From Sphaerisporangium sp. TRM90804 (GTDB lineage: Bacteria; Actinomycetota; Actinomycetes; Streptosporangiales; Streptosporangiaceae), in contig NZ_JARWAC010000024.1 in the NCBI RefSeq assembly GCF_029846175.1, positions 1-56,017 on the forward strand: DNA of 56,017 nt, given 5' to 3'. The notes beneath the pieces were generated by a model. That model had not been told where the DNA came from and made no database searches. It was given only the letters and a program-made list of their open reading frames with translations. Below, piece by piece: positions 36,701-43,373 of this stretch (its first letter is position 1; each line of letters opens with the position of its first letter). The translations under genes were made by a program, and so were the position numbers.

Positions 36701-37689
36701 TGGTGTCGAAGAAGAAGCCCGACTTCGTCGGCAGGCGGTCCTTCGCCCGCGCCGACACCGCGCGCCCCGGCCGCCGCCAGCTGGTGGGGCTGCTGCCGGA
36801 GGACCCCGGCACGCCGCTGCCCGAGGGCGCCCAGCTCGTCGCGCGCGACCCGCTTCCGGAGCCGCCCGTCCCCATGCTCGGCCACGTGACGTCCAGCTAC
36901 CGCAGCGCCGCCCTGGGCCGCACCTTCGCCCTCGCCCTGGTGAGCGGCGGCAGGGAGCGCATCGGCGAGCGCCTGTACGCCGCCTCCGCCCGCGGCGCCG
37001 AGATCGACCTCGTCCCCGTCACCGTCACCCACCCCGTCCTTTACGATCCCGAGGGCGCCCGCCGCGACGGCCCCCCGCTCGCCGCGCCTTCCGGCGGGCC
37101 CTCGGCGGACGCCGCCGGTCCCGGCGGCCCGCCCGGCGGCGCACCGGTCGCCGAAGCCGGCCTCCTGGACGCGGCCGGGTGGGGGATCGCGCGGCGGGAG
37201 AGCCCGCTGGAGGGTTACGTGTGGCCGGCCACCCCCAGGCTGCGGGTGCGGGAGGTGCCGTTCCTGCGGCAGACCGCCCTTCGGGCCGACCCCCGCGGGC
37301 CGGCGCCGTCCGGCCTCCGGCTGCCCGAGGAGCCGGGGACGTGGCTGCGCTCCGGCGGCGCCGACGTGCTGTGGCTGGGGCCGGGCGAATGGCTCGCGGT
37401 CGGCGACGCCGGCCACCCGTTGTCGGGGTACGCCGCCGTCACCGACGTCTCCGCGCAGCGCACGATCCTCGCGGTGGCCGGCCCCGGCGCCCGCGACCTG
37501 CTCGCCCACGGCTGCGCGCTCGACCTGCACCCGTCGGCCTTCCGCCCCGGACGCTGCGCCCAGACGACCCTGGCCCGCGCCCAGGTGGTCCTGGCGGCCC
37601 GCGAGGACGACGAGTTCTGGATCCTCGTGCGCGCCTCCTACGCCCGCTACCTCGCGAACTGGATCACCGACGCCGCCGTGGACCTGTGA
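33769..37689 (+). CDS. Fused sarcosine oxidase subunits delta-alpha-gamma (SoxD-SoxA-SoxG) in one frame
   Basis: One uninterrupted frame encodes 1306 residues. Residues 1-82 are SoxD: zinc pair CPWC, then [26 protein letters not shown] and SGCRRWF. Residues about 83-148 are an Ala/Pro/Gly linker. Residues about 149-1100 are Sox[28 protein letters not shown], dinucleotide motif [20 protein letters not shown] (about 255), [13 protein letters not shown], and a GcvT-like folate domain ([58 protein letters not shown]). A second Pro/Gly-rich linker precedes SoxG (about 1131-1306: [27 protein letters not shown]). Order is that of standard soxBDAG operons. No stop codon or clear ribosome binding site occurs at the junctions. 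Confidence 0.9.
   Translation: [1306 protein letters not shown]
35212..35334 (+). repeat. In-frame tandem duplication inside the SoxA part
   Basis: Unit 1 (35212-35271, 20 codons) encodes [20 protein letters not shown]; unit 2 (35272-35334, 21 codons) begins [20 protein letters not shown]. The units differ by substitutions and one codon. They sit in a low-complexity insertion before the [12 protein letters not shown] strand, at about residues 482-522. Confidence 0.85.
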
Positions 37690-37800
37690 CCCCCGCCGCG
37701 CGGCCGCACGCGTGGACCTGCGCCCCGCCGCGGCCGCACCGTGGACCTGTCCCCCCGCCGCGGGCGCACCGTGGACGGGTGGCCCGCCGGCCCCCGGTGC
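37678..37800. repeat. Tandem reiterations of the soxDAG 3' end
   Basis: GTGGACCTG, the last codons before the TGA stop (37678-37686), recurs exactly at 37712 and 37741 and as GTGGACGGG at 37771. Each is followed by a C-rich tract, CCGCCGCG and GC(C/G)GCAC. Unit lengths are 34, 29, 30 and 30 bp. Confidence 0.85.
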
Positions 37801-37822
37801 GCGCCGAGGCGTCGGCACTCGA

Positions 37823-38194
37823 CTAGGAGGGCGGGGCGTCGATCAGGGCGGCCAGGCGTCTGGGGGCGACGATGCGGTAGCTCTCCTCCACCCAGTCGCA
37901 CAGCACCTCGGCGTCGGGCGCCTCGCCCTTGAAGGGGACCGAGACCCACCCCGCCCTGCCCAGGCCGTGGCTGGTGGGCTCGGCCCCCGGCAGGCTCAGC
38001 GCGTGCCCGTGGGACTCGCGCAGCTTCACCGAGAAGCGCGGCGTCCACTTCGCGTCGTCCTCCATGCCGAGGAAGACGAACACCTTCTTGTTTACCTTGA
38101 TCACGCTCTCGCCCCAGGGGAACTCCTCGTAGGCCTCGGGCAGCCCCAGGGCGAACTCCCGCACCTGGTCGCGGCGCGACCGCCACTCGCTCAC
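37823..38194 (-). CDS. MmcQ/YjbR-family protein
   Basis: The 123-residue protein has the YjbR core: EFALGLPEAYEEFPWGESVIKVNKKVFVFLGMED, then FSVKLRES and GLGRAGWVSVPF. The fold resembles a small DNA-binding CyaY-like domain, but the biochemical role is unknown. GTG 38192-38194 has GGAGGAGG just upstream. Its start lies 26 bp downstream of the stop of the 210-residue gene on the same strand, so the two are probably co-transcribed. Confidence 0.85.
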   Translation of the reverse strand: MSEWRSRRDQVREFALGLPEAYEEFPWGESVIKVNKKVFVFLGMEDDAKWTPRFSVKLRESHGHALSLPGAEPTSHGLGRAGWVSVPFKGEAPDAEVLCDWVEESYRIVAPRRLAALIDAPPS

Positions 38195-38220
38195 GCCCTC
38201 CTCCCGGTCGTGCGCCGGCC

Positions 38221-38853
38221 TCACGCCCCGGCCTCCGGGGCGGCCTCGGCCAGCCGGCGGCCCTCGGCGAAGAACCCGGCGACGTCGTCCAGCTCGCGCA
38301 GCGGGCGCGCGGCGCCGAAGGGGGCGTTCCAGAACGGGCCGGTGCGCGGCTTCCAGGGGCCGGTGTAGGCGTACGGCTCGGGCAGGTAGCCGTCGCCGAG
38401 CGAGACGCCGTAGTTCACCTCGTCGAGGGTGATGCCGAGGTCGAAGTGCTCTGGCCACAGCACCGGCGTCGCGCCGGGGGCGAACGCGCGCAGCGCCTCG
38501 TCGCCGAGGGCGAGGCTCGACGCCAGCAGGTCGGCGGCGGCCGGGTTCACGCGCAGCACGTCGCTCGCCGAGGCGCCCGAGCCGTCGGTGTAGAGGTTCT
38601 CGGGCGGGCCCGCGCCCTCGCCGGTCGCGCTGCCCAGATCGCGCAGGGAGACGCCGTCCAGCGGCAGCCGCAGGTCTCCGGCCACCAGCTCACGGCCCTC
38701 CACGCGCAGGTCGGGCTCGGTGGTCGTGCCGAACCCGCCGGGGGTGACCCGCAGGCGTATGGTGCCGGTCCGCCGGTGCTGGGGGCCCGCCATGATCAGT
38801 TCCGCGACCGCGTGCAGGGATCTGCGCGTGGAGGTCAGCTCGTTCGCGTTCAT
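38221..38853 (-). CDS. Hypothetical protein (210 aa) upstream of the YjbR-like gene
   Basis: From ATG 38851-38853 the protein reads MNANELTSTRRSLHAVAELIMAGPQHRRTGTIRLRVTPGGF. It is soluble, with a C-terminal region YGVSLGDGYLPEPYAYTGPW and PRTGPFWNAPFGAARPL rich in aromatic residues. I recall similar proteins beside YjbR genes in actinomycetes but know no function. No signal peptide is present. It is divergent from the gene at 38963. Confidence 0.7.
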   Translation of the reverse strand: MNANELTSTRRSLHAVAELIMAGPQHRRTGTIRLRVTPGGFGTTTEPDLRVEGRELVAGDLRLPLDGVSLRDLGSATGEGAGPPENLYTDGSGASASDVLRVNPAAADLLASSLALGDEALRAFAPGATPVLWPEHFDLGITLDEVNYGVSLGDGYLPEPYAYTGPWKPRTGPFWNAPFGAARPLRELDDVAGFFAEGRRLAEAAPEAGA

Positions 38854-38926
38854 ACCCCCAGCCTGCTGGAGTCCGCGGTGGTCCGCCACAGCAGGCCCCC
38901 ACGAGATTCCTGACTACGATCAGTCA

Positions 38927-38956
38927 TTGTCCCGTACTAGGAGTGTCATCTACCCT
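38927..38956 (+). promoter_or_regulatory. Promoter of a likely leaderless gene
   Basis: TTGTCC (38927-38932), an 18-bp spacer, then TACCCT (38951-38956), which ends six bases before the GTG at 38963. No ribosome binding site is visible. Confidence 0.55.
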
Positions 38957-38962
38957 TTACCC

Positions 38963-39286
38963 GTGCCCCTTCCTTCGATCCGGTCCCCGCATGTCCCCGT
39001 GACACTCGCCGAGCTCACCGCCAAGTACGGCAGGCGCTGGCAGGTGTCCGACGCCGTGGGCGGCGGCTGGTACGCCGTCCGCCGCAACGGCCTGTCCCCC
39101 GGCCTCATCCAGCGAGGCCTGTCCAACGTGCGCTGCGCCGCCACGCTGGAGGAGCTCGCAGGCCACCTCATGTCCGAGGCCCAGCTGGAGGCCCTCCTCG
39201 CGCACGACCTCGAGTACGCCGGCGTCCTCCCACCGGGGGGCGGTGCCCCCGGCGCGTCGTCGAAACGGCCGGCCGCCCCGGCCTGA
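38963..39286 (+). CDS. Small hypothetical protein (107 aa), related in layout to the 74-aa protein at 19936
   Basis: The core reads VTLAELTAKYGRRWQVSDAVGGGWYAVRRNGLSPGLI, then RCAATLEELAGHLMSEAQLEALL, with a disordered Pro/Ala tail. The order of a W(R/Q)(I/V) strand, a GG(G)WYA(V/T)RR hairpin and a closing helix is shared with the protein at 19936-20160. GTG 38963 fits a leaderless transcript; another GTG at 38999 is possible. The function is unknown. Confidence 0.65.
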   Translation: MPLPSIRSPHVPVTLAELTAKYGRRWQVSDAVGGGWYAVRRNGLSPGLIQRGLSNVRCAATLEELAGHLMSEAQLEALLAHDLEYAGVLPPGGGAPGASSKRPAAPA

Positions 39287-39502
39287 CCCAACGGCTCGGC
39301 TCCGCACCGCCGAGCACGCGGCCGTACCGGCGGCCGTCGAGGAACCCTGGGCAATTCGTCGGAAAATCTTGACTGTCGTCATGCCGATCCTGTTGATTTC
39401 TTTTCAAGTCCCGTAGTGGCTACCTCAAAGGAGGTTCTGGGGGGGCGTGGCACGGGTCGGTCCTGTCCGGTGACAGGGCCTGCCGTACACAGGAGTGATC
39501 AA

Positions 39503-40576
39503 GTGTCGAGACTTCGCATCGTCGCGTCAGCCGCCGTCCTGGCGGTCGCGGGAGCGCTGGCGGTGATCCTGCCGACCTCGCCCGCGTCCGCGGCCGCCTG
39601 CGCGACCGCGTGGAACTCCTCGGCGGTTTACACCGGAGGCATGGTCGCCTCCCACAACGGCCGCAACTGGTCCGCCAAGTGGTGGACCCAGGGTGAGACG
39701 CCCAGCACCGGCGGCACCGGTGTGTGGGCCGACCAGGGAGCCTGCACGGGCGGCGGCACGACACCTCCGCCCTCCGGCTGCGACCACCCCGCCTGGGTGG
39801 CGGGCAGGGCGTACGTCGCGGGCGACATCGTCCGGTACACCGACGGCCGCTACTACCGCGCCGAGCACGACAACCCCGGCTACGACCCGGTGATCAGCAC
39901 CTGGTACTGGGAGCCGTACACCTGCGGCGGCACCACGCCGCCGCCCACCAACCCCGGCGGGTTCGTGGTGACCCAGGGCCAGTTCGACCAGATGTTCCCG
40001 AGCCGCAACTCCTTCTACACCTACAACGGCCTGGTGGCGGCGCTGAGCGCGTACCCGGCCTTCGCCGGCACGGGCAGCGACACCGTCAGGAGGCAGGAGG
40101 CCGCCGCCTTCCTCGCGAACGTCAACCACGAGACCGGCGGCCTGGTCCACGTCGTCGAGCAGAACACCGCCAACTACCCGCACTACTGCGACCAGAGCCA
40201 GTCCTACGGCTGCCCCGCCGGGCAGGCGGCCTACTACGGGCGCGGCCCGATCCAGCTCAGCTGGAACTTCAACTACAAGGCCGCGGGCGACGCTCTCGGC
40301 CTGCCCCTGCTCACCAACCCCTACCTGGTGCAGAACGACGCGTCGGTGGCCTGGAAGACCGGCATCTGGTACTGGATGACGCAGAACGGCCCCGGCACGA
40401 TGACCCCGCACAACGCGATGGTCAACGGCCGCGGGTTCGGTGAGACGATCCGCAGCATCAACGGCTCGCTGGAGTGCGGCGGCAGGAACCCGGCGCAGGT
40501 GCAGAGCCGGGTCGCGGCCTACCAGCGGTTCACCCAGATCCTCGGCGTGGCCACGGGCGGCAACCTGACCTGCTGA
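39503..40576 (+). CDS. Secreted GH19 chitinase with two CBM5/12 modules
   Basis: The 357-residue precursor (GTG 39503, AGGAG seven bases upstream) has a signal peptide ending near TSPASAAA. Two chitin-binding type-3 modules follow: CATAWNSSAVYTGGMVASHNG with WSAKWWTQGETP, and CDHPAWVAGRAYVAGDIVRY with STWYWEPYTC, joined by TTPPP linkers. The GH19 domain starts FVVTQGQFDQMFPSR; the catalytic acid is in NVNHETGG and the family motif GRGPIQLSWNFNY follows. It would hydrolyse chitin outside the cell with inversion of configuration. GH19 is typical of streptomycete-type chitinases. Confidence 0.95.
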   Translation: MSRLRIVASAAVLAVAGALAVILPTSPASAAACATAWNSSAVYTGGMVASHNGRNWSAKWWTQGETPSTGGTGVWADQGACTGGGTTPPPSGCDHPAWVAGRAYVAGDIVRYTDGRYYRAEHDNPGYDPVISTWYWEPYTCGGTTPPPTNPGGFVVTQGQFDQMFPSRNSFYTYNGLVAALSAYPAFAGTGSDTVRRQEAAAFLANVNHETGGLVHVVEQNTANYPHYCDQSQSYGCPAGQAAYYGRGPIQLSWNFNYKAAGDALGLPLLTNPYLVQNDASVAWKTGIWYWMTQNGPGTMTPHNAMVNGRGFGETIRSINGSLECGGRNPAQVQSRVAAYQRFTQILGVATGGNLTC

Positions 40577-40601
40577 CCGGGCCGCGGATGACATGAGTGG
40601 G

Positions 40602-40627
40602 AGGGCGCGGCATCCCCGCCGCGCCCT
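40602..40627 (+). terminator. Terminator of the chitinase gene
   Basis: AGGGCGCGGC and GCCGCGCCCT form a perfect 10-bp stem with a 6-nt loop, 25 bp after the stop, followed by TCTCCGTGTCCGT. Confidence 0.8.
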
Positions 40628-40766
40628 TCTCCGTGTCCGTGTTGCCTGGCCCTGCGAGTCCCAGGGTGAGCGCGGCCTGTCCCCGCCGGACGCCCGGCGT
40701 GAGACTGATGGCCGGACGCGGCGCGCGAGGGCGCGCCGCACGCGATCGACAGAGGGGAACCGTGCC

Positions 40767-41039
40767 ATGAGGGCTCGAACGGAACAGTCCTCCGAGGTGG
40801 ACGTCGTGGGCACGTGGGTGACGGCCGACGGCCACATCCGCCAGGAGCTGCTGCCCAACGGCCGCTACGACGAGGCCCGCGGCGCCCGCCGGAGCGCCTA
40901 CACCGGGCGGTACTCGGTCACCGGCAGCCACATCGACTACGTCGACGACACCGGCTTCACCGCCACCGGCGACATCCGCGGCGGCGTGCTCTACCACGAG
41001 CACCTCGTCCTCTACCGCGAGACGTCCCACCACCCCTGA
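40767..41039 (+). CDS. Atu4866-like small protein
   Basis: The 90-residue protein reads VVGTWVTADGHIRQELLPNGRYDEARG, then AYTGRYSVTGSHIDYVDDTGFTATGDIRGGVLYHEHLVLYRE. This is the small beta-barrel family named after Agrobacterium Atu4866. Its function is unknown; it is sometimes found near flavin-dependent or aromatic-modifying enzymes. AGAGGGG lies about 10 bp before the ATG. The last codons and stop are partly duplicated downstream (41063-41082). Confidence 0.75.
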   Translation: MRARTEQSSEVDVVGTWVTADGHIRQELLPNGRYDEARGARRSAYTGRYSVTGSHIDYVDDTGFTATGDIRGGVLYHEHLVLYRETSHHP

Positions 41040-41082
41040 CCTCGGCGGCCCGGCGGCCCGGCGCCTCTGACCCCGGCGGGCC
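41034..41082. repeat. Degenerate repeat of the Atu4866-like gene 3' end
   Basis: CCCCTGACCTCGGCGGCCC, containing the TGA stop, recurs at about 41063-41082 as CCTCTGACCCCGGCGGGCC. The copies are about 30 bp apart. Confidence 0.6.
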
Positions 41083-41173
41083 GCCGCCCCTGGTGCGGCG
41101 GGTGGTTCCCGCGCGGCGGCCGGTGCGACCTTCCGGCCGGGGCCGGCCGGGACGGCATCCGTCCCGGCTTCCG

Positions 41174-41455
41174 TCAGGCGTGGGCTTCGTGCAGGCCGGC
41201 CCGCACCGGGGTGTTGTCGTCGTCTCCAACGCCGTCGTCACCGGTTCCGCTTCCGGTCCCGATTCCGATTCCGCCCAGCAGGTCGCCGAAGCCGCCCTCG
41301 TCTCCGCCCTCGTCGTCCTCGTCGTCCCCGCCCCAGCCCCAGCCGGCGGTGGACGCGTCGGCACTCGCGGCGGCGATGGCGCCGAGCGTGGCGAAGCCAC
41401 CGGTGAGCGCTACGGCCACGGCCAGCAGCGCGGCGTATTTCTTGAAGTCCGGCAT
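41174..41455 (-). CDS. Small secreted acidic glycine-rich protein (93 aa)
   Basis: ATG 41453-41455 is preceded by GGGGGAAAG. The N-terminus MPDFKKYAALLAVAVALTGGFATLGAIAAASADAS is a signal peptide, or a single anchor. The mature part is GWGWGGDDEDDEGGDEGGFGDLL followed by Gly/Asp repeats, highly acidic and probably disordered. Such Asp/Glu-Gly tails can bind calcium or interact with cell-wall polymers, but no function is established. It is preceded by an AT-richer promoter stretch. Confidence 0.65.
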   Translation of the reverse strand: MPDFKKYAALLAVAVALTGGFATLGAIAAASADASTAGWGWGGDDEDDEGGDEGGFGDLLGGIGIGTGSGTGDDGVGDDDNTPVRAGLHEAHA

Positions 41456-41746
41456 TACGCTTTCCCCCTTGACGCATCGGTTCACCCAGACGGTTTTATC
41501 CGTATTAACGGAGACGTCCGGCTGACCCATGAGAATCTGCCCACTTGTCATTTTTCCTGGCAGCCTGATACGACAAACGAGGATTGCTGGATCTTGGTAG
41601 CCATTTAGCGTCTACTGGCCTGTTTAATCATGAAATTCCTCACAAAGCGCCCACATCGTCCGCCGGAGCCTCCCGCCAACCCGGAGACGGCAGACCACGA
41701 CCGCGGGCGACCGGCCGGGTCGCGGCGGCGGCACCCTGCCGGCCGG
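41456..41746. other. 291-bp intergenic, locally AT-rich
   Basis: This holds the upstream region of the acidic secreted protein (minus strand) and lies downstream of the phosphatase gene. The stretch 41500-41650 has clearly lower GC than its surroundings. No gene was recognised. Confidence 0.5.
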
Positions 41747-42208
41747 TCACCCGGAAGAACCGGCGACCAGGCGCAGGAACCGATGCTGAGCCCGTGACTC
41801 GACCGCCTTGGCGTCGTAGGCCTCGCGCACCCAGCTCACCGCCTCCTCCGGCGAACGCCCCTGAAGAACGGCCAGCGCCGCCAGCGCGGTACCCGTGCGC
41901 CCACGACCCCCGCCGCAGGCGACCTCGACCCGCTCACCCCGCCGGATGCGCGAAAGCACCCCGCGCAACTGCCCGACCGCCTCGCCGGGCCGGCGCGGCC
42001 CGGAGAAGTCGGGCCAGTCGATGCGCTCATACGGCCAGGAAGGCGTCCACGCCCGCAGCCCGACCAGATACCGCCCATAAAGATTGGGCCGGTCGAGAGC
42101 GTGCCCCAGCAGATAGACCCCGAACTCCGGAGCCGGTTCGGGCACCACCCCACCCCGCAGTCCCCGAGCCAGCACCGCACCACCGTCCGGAAGCTCAAGC
42201 GATCTCAT
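41747..42208 (-). CDS. Protein-tyrosine-phosphatase-like protein
   Basis: The 153-residue protein has the P-loop VACGGGRGRTGTALAAL (C-x5-R signature with the following T/S) and a general-acid candidate Asp in the YERIDWPDFSGP segment about 30 residues before it. This is the small dual-specificity/PTP pattern. It would dephosphorylate protein or lipid phosphates in the cytoplasm; the substrate is unknown. ATG 42206-42208 is the start. It is followed on the minus strand by an AT-richer intergenic region. Confidence 0.8.
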   Translation of the reverse strand: MRSLELPDGGAVLARGLRGGVVPEPAPEFGVYLLGHALDRPNLYGRYLVGLRAWTPSWPYERIDWPDFSGPRRPGEAVGQLRGVLSRIRRGERVEVACGGGRGRTGTALAALAVLQGRSPEEAVSWVREAYDAKAVESRAQHRFLRLVAGSSG

Positions 42209-42252
42209 GGACCCATATTGCCCACCGCCGGGTCAATGGGGCGGCGGAACCG

Positions 42253-42745
42253 TCAGCTCGGCAGCGACCACAGTGATTCCGGCGTCTTGAACTGGTTGAA
42301 CGCCTTGTACCGTACCGGCTCGCCGGCCAGGCGCAGGCGGGGATAACGACGTGCGAGGAGTTCCAGCGAGATCCGCATCTCGACCCTGGCCAGCGGGGCG
42401 CCCGCGCAGTTGTGGATGCCGTGGCCGAAGTCGAGAAACGTCGCCGAGGTCACACGGCTGACGTCGTAATCGTCCGGCGGCGGGAACTTCGCCGGATCGT
42501 GGTTGGCGGCCGCGTACGACAGGAACACCCGCTCCCCCTGGCGGATGCCGACACCACCGACCTCGGTGTCCCGGGTCGCCGTCCGGAAGAACCCGATTCG
42601 GACGTGTCGTGACGGAGCCCTTCGGTGGCGGCTTCCTCCGGGTCCAGCTCGCCGTTCGCCAGGGCGGTCCAGAGCCGCTTCGTGCGCGACCCGGCGGACC
42701 CGCTCGTGCTCGGGCGGGTCCTGGATGGTGAGGATGGGCACGTTG
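42253..42745 (-). pseudogene. Decayed cytochrome P450
   Basis: The C-terminal part is intact: RTATRDTEVGGVGIRQGERVFLSYAAANHDP and the heme loop FLDFGHGIHNCAGAPLARVEM. Further upstream LTIQDPPEHERVRRVAHEA (about 42690-42740), normally near residue 90 of a P450, lies only about 60 codons before the ExxR-distal region. The P450-like segment LWTALANGELDPEEAATEGLRHD appears in a different frame. So about 150-170 residues including the oxygen-binding I helix are deleted, and at least two frame changes occur. The N-terminus was not found. It cannot encode a working enzyme. Confidence 0.85.
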
Positions 42746-42846
42746 CGGGGCGAGCACTCTCGACAGCACGACATCGCCTTCCGGCGCCCGGCGCATCAGG
42801 GGTTCCTGCCTGACGGCGCCCCCCAATATCAGCCGGTGGCTTCGCC

Positions 42847-42883
42847 GTCCCGGCGAGCCGGCTTGGAGCCGGCTCGCCGGGAC
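42847..42883. terminator. Perfect 16-bp hairpin
   Basis: GTCCCGGCGAGCCGGC and GCCGGCTCGCCGGGAC pair perfectly around a 5-nt loop. It lies about 50 bp after the SRPBCC gene stop (minus strand) and before the P450 remnant. It is a likely terminator without a U-tract. Confidence 0.75.
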
Positions 42884-42935
42884 GCCGGCCTCGGTCACGT
42901 CTCCGGCGCGTCACCGGGTGTCCGGCGGTGCTCGT

Positions 42936-43373
42936 TCACTCCAGGTGGGTGGCGCAGCCGAAGTGGGTGCCGGCTCTGGCGAGAAGGGCGCGCGTGGTGG
43001 TTCTGAGGTTGTCGCCGTAGCCGATGAAGAGGCGGTTGGCCAGCGGTACGGACCAGCGGCCCCGGCGCGCCACGTTGAAGACGCGGTGGACGAGGCGGGT
43101 GCCCCGGGGATGCGGCTGGAGCAGGTACTCGCCGCGATACCACCAGCCGCCCTGCACGGCGACGAACCCCTCGCGCGCCTCGACCGTCATCGTGTGTCCC
43201 TCCGAGCGGACGGTGAACCGCTCGGGGCCGCCGTGCACGGTGCCCTGGTAGGAGCCGTCCAGCAGCCACAGGGTGCGCGGACCGACCGGGCCAGGGCGTA
43301 CGGCCAGCAGCTCGGCCACCTGGCCGACCGGGGCCTCGATCACGCCGGTGACCTCGTAGAGCGGGGACCTCAT
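42936..43373 (-). CDS. SRPBCC-family protein
   Basis: The 145-residue protein starts MRSPLYEVTGVIEAPVGQVAELLAV, the opening beta-strand and helix of the START/Bet v1-like helix-grip fold. It continues with QGGWWYRGEYLLQPHPRGTRLVHRVFNVAR and ends in the long C-terminal helix. The fold binds hydrophobic ligands; some members are polyketide cyclases. Its ATG overlaps the stop of the SgcJ-like gene (ATGA), so the two are coupled. Confidence 0.78.
   Translation of the reverse strand: MRSPLYEVTGVIEAPVGQVAELLAVRPGPVGPRTLWLLDGSYQGTVHGGPERFTVRSEGHTMTVEAREGFVAVQGGWWYRGEYLLQPHPRGTRLVHRVFNVARRGRWSVPLANRLFIGYGDNLRTTTRALLARAGTHFGCATHLE

Noticed and set aside
33751..37818. Very long open frame antisense to soxDAG (over 1300 codons)
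   Set aside because: It is the mirror of GC-rich third positions of the sense gene. Its composition is Gly/Arg/Pro/Ala with no motif, and the sense strand has clear domains.
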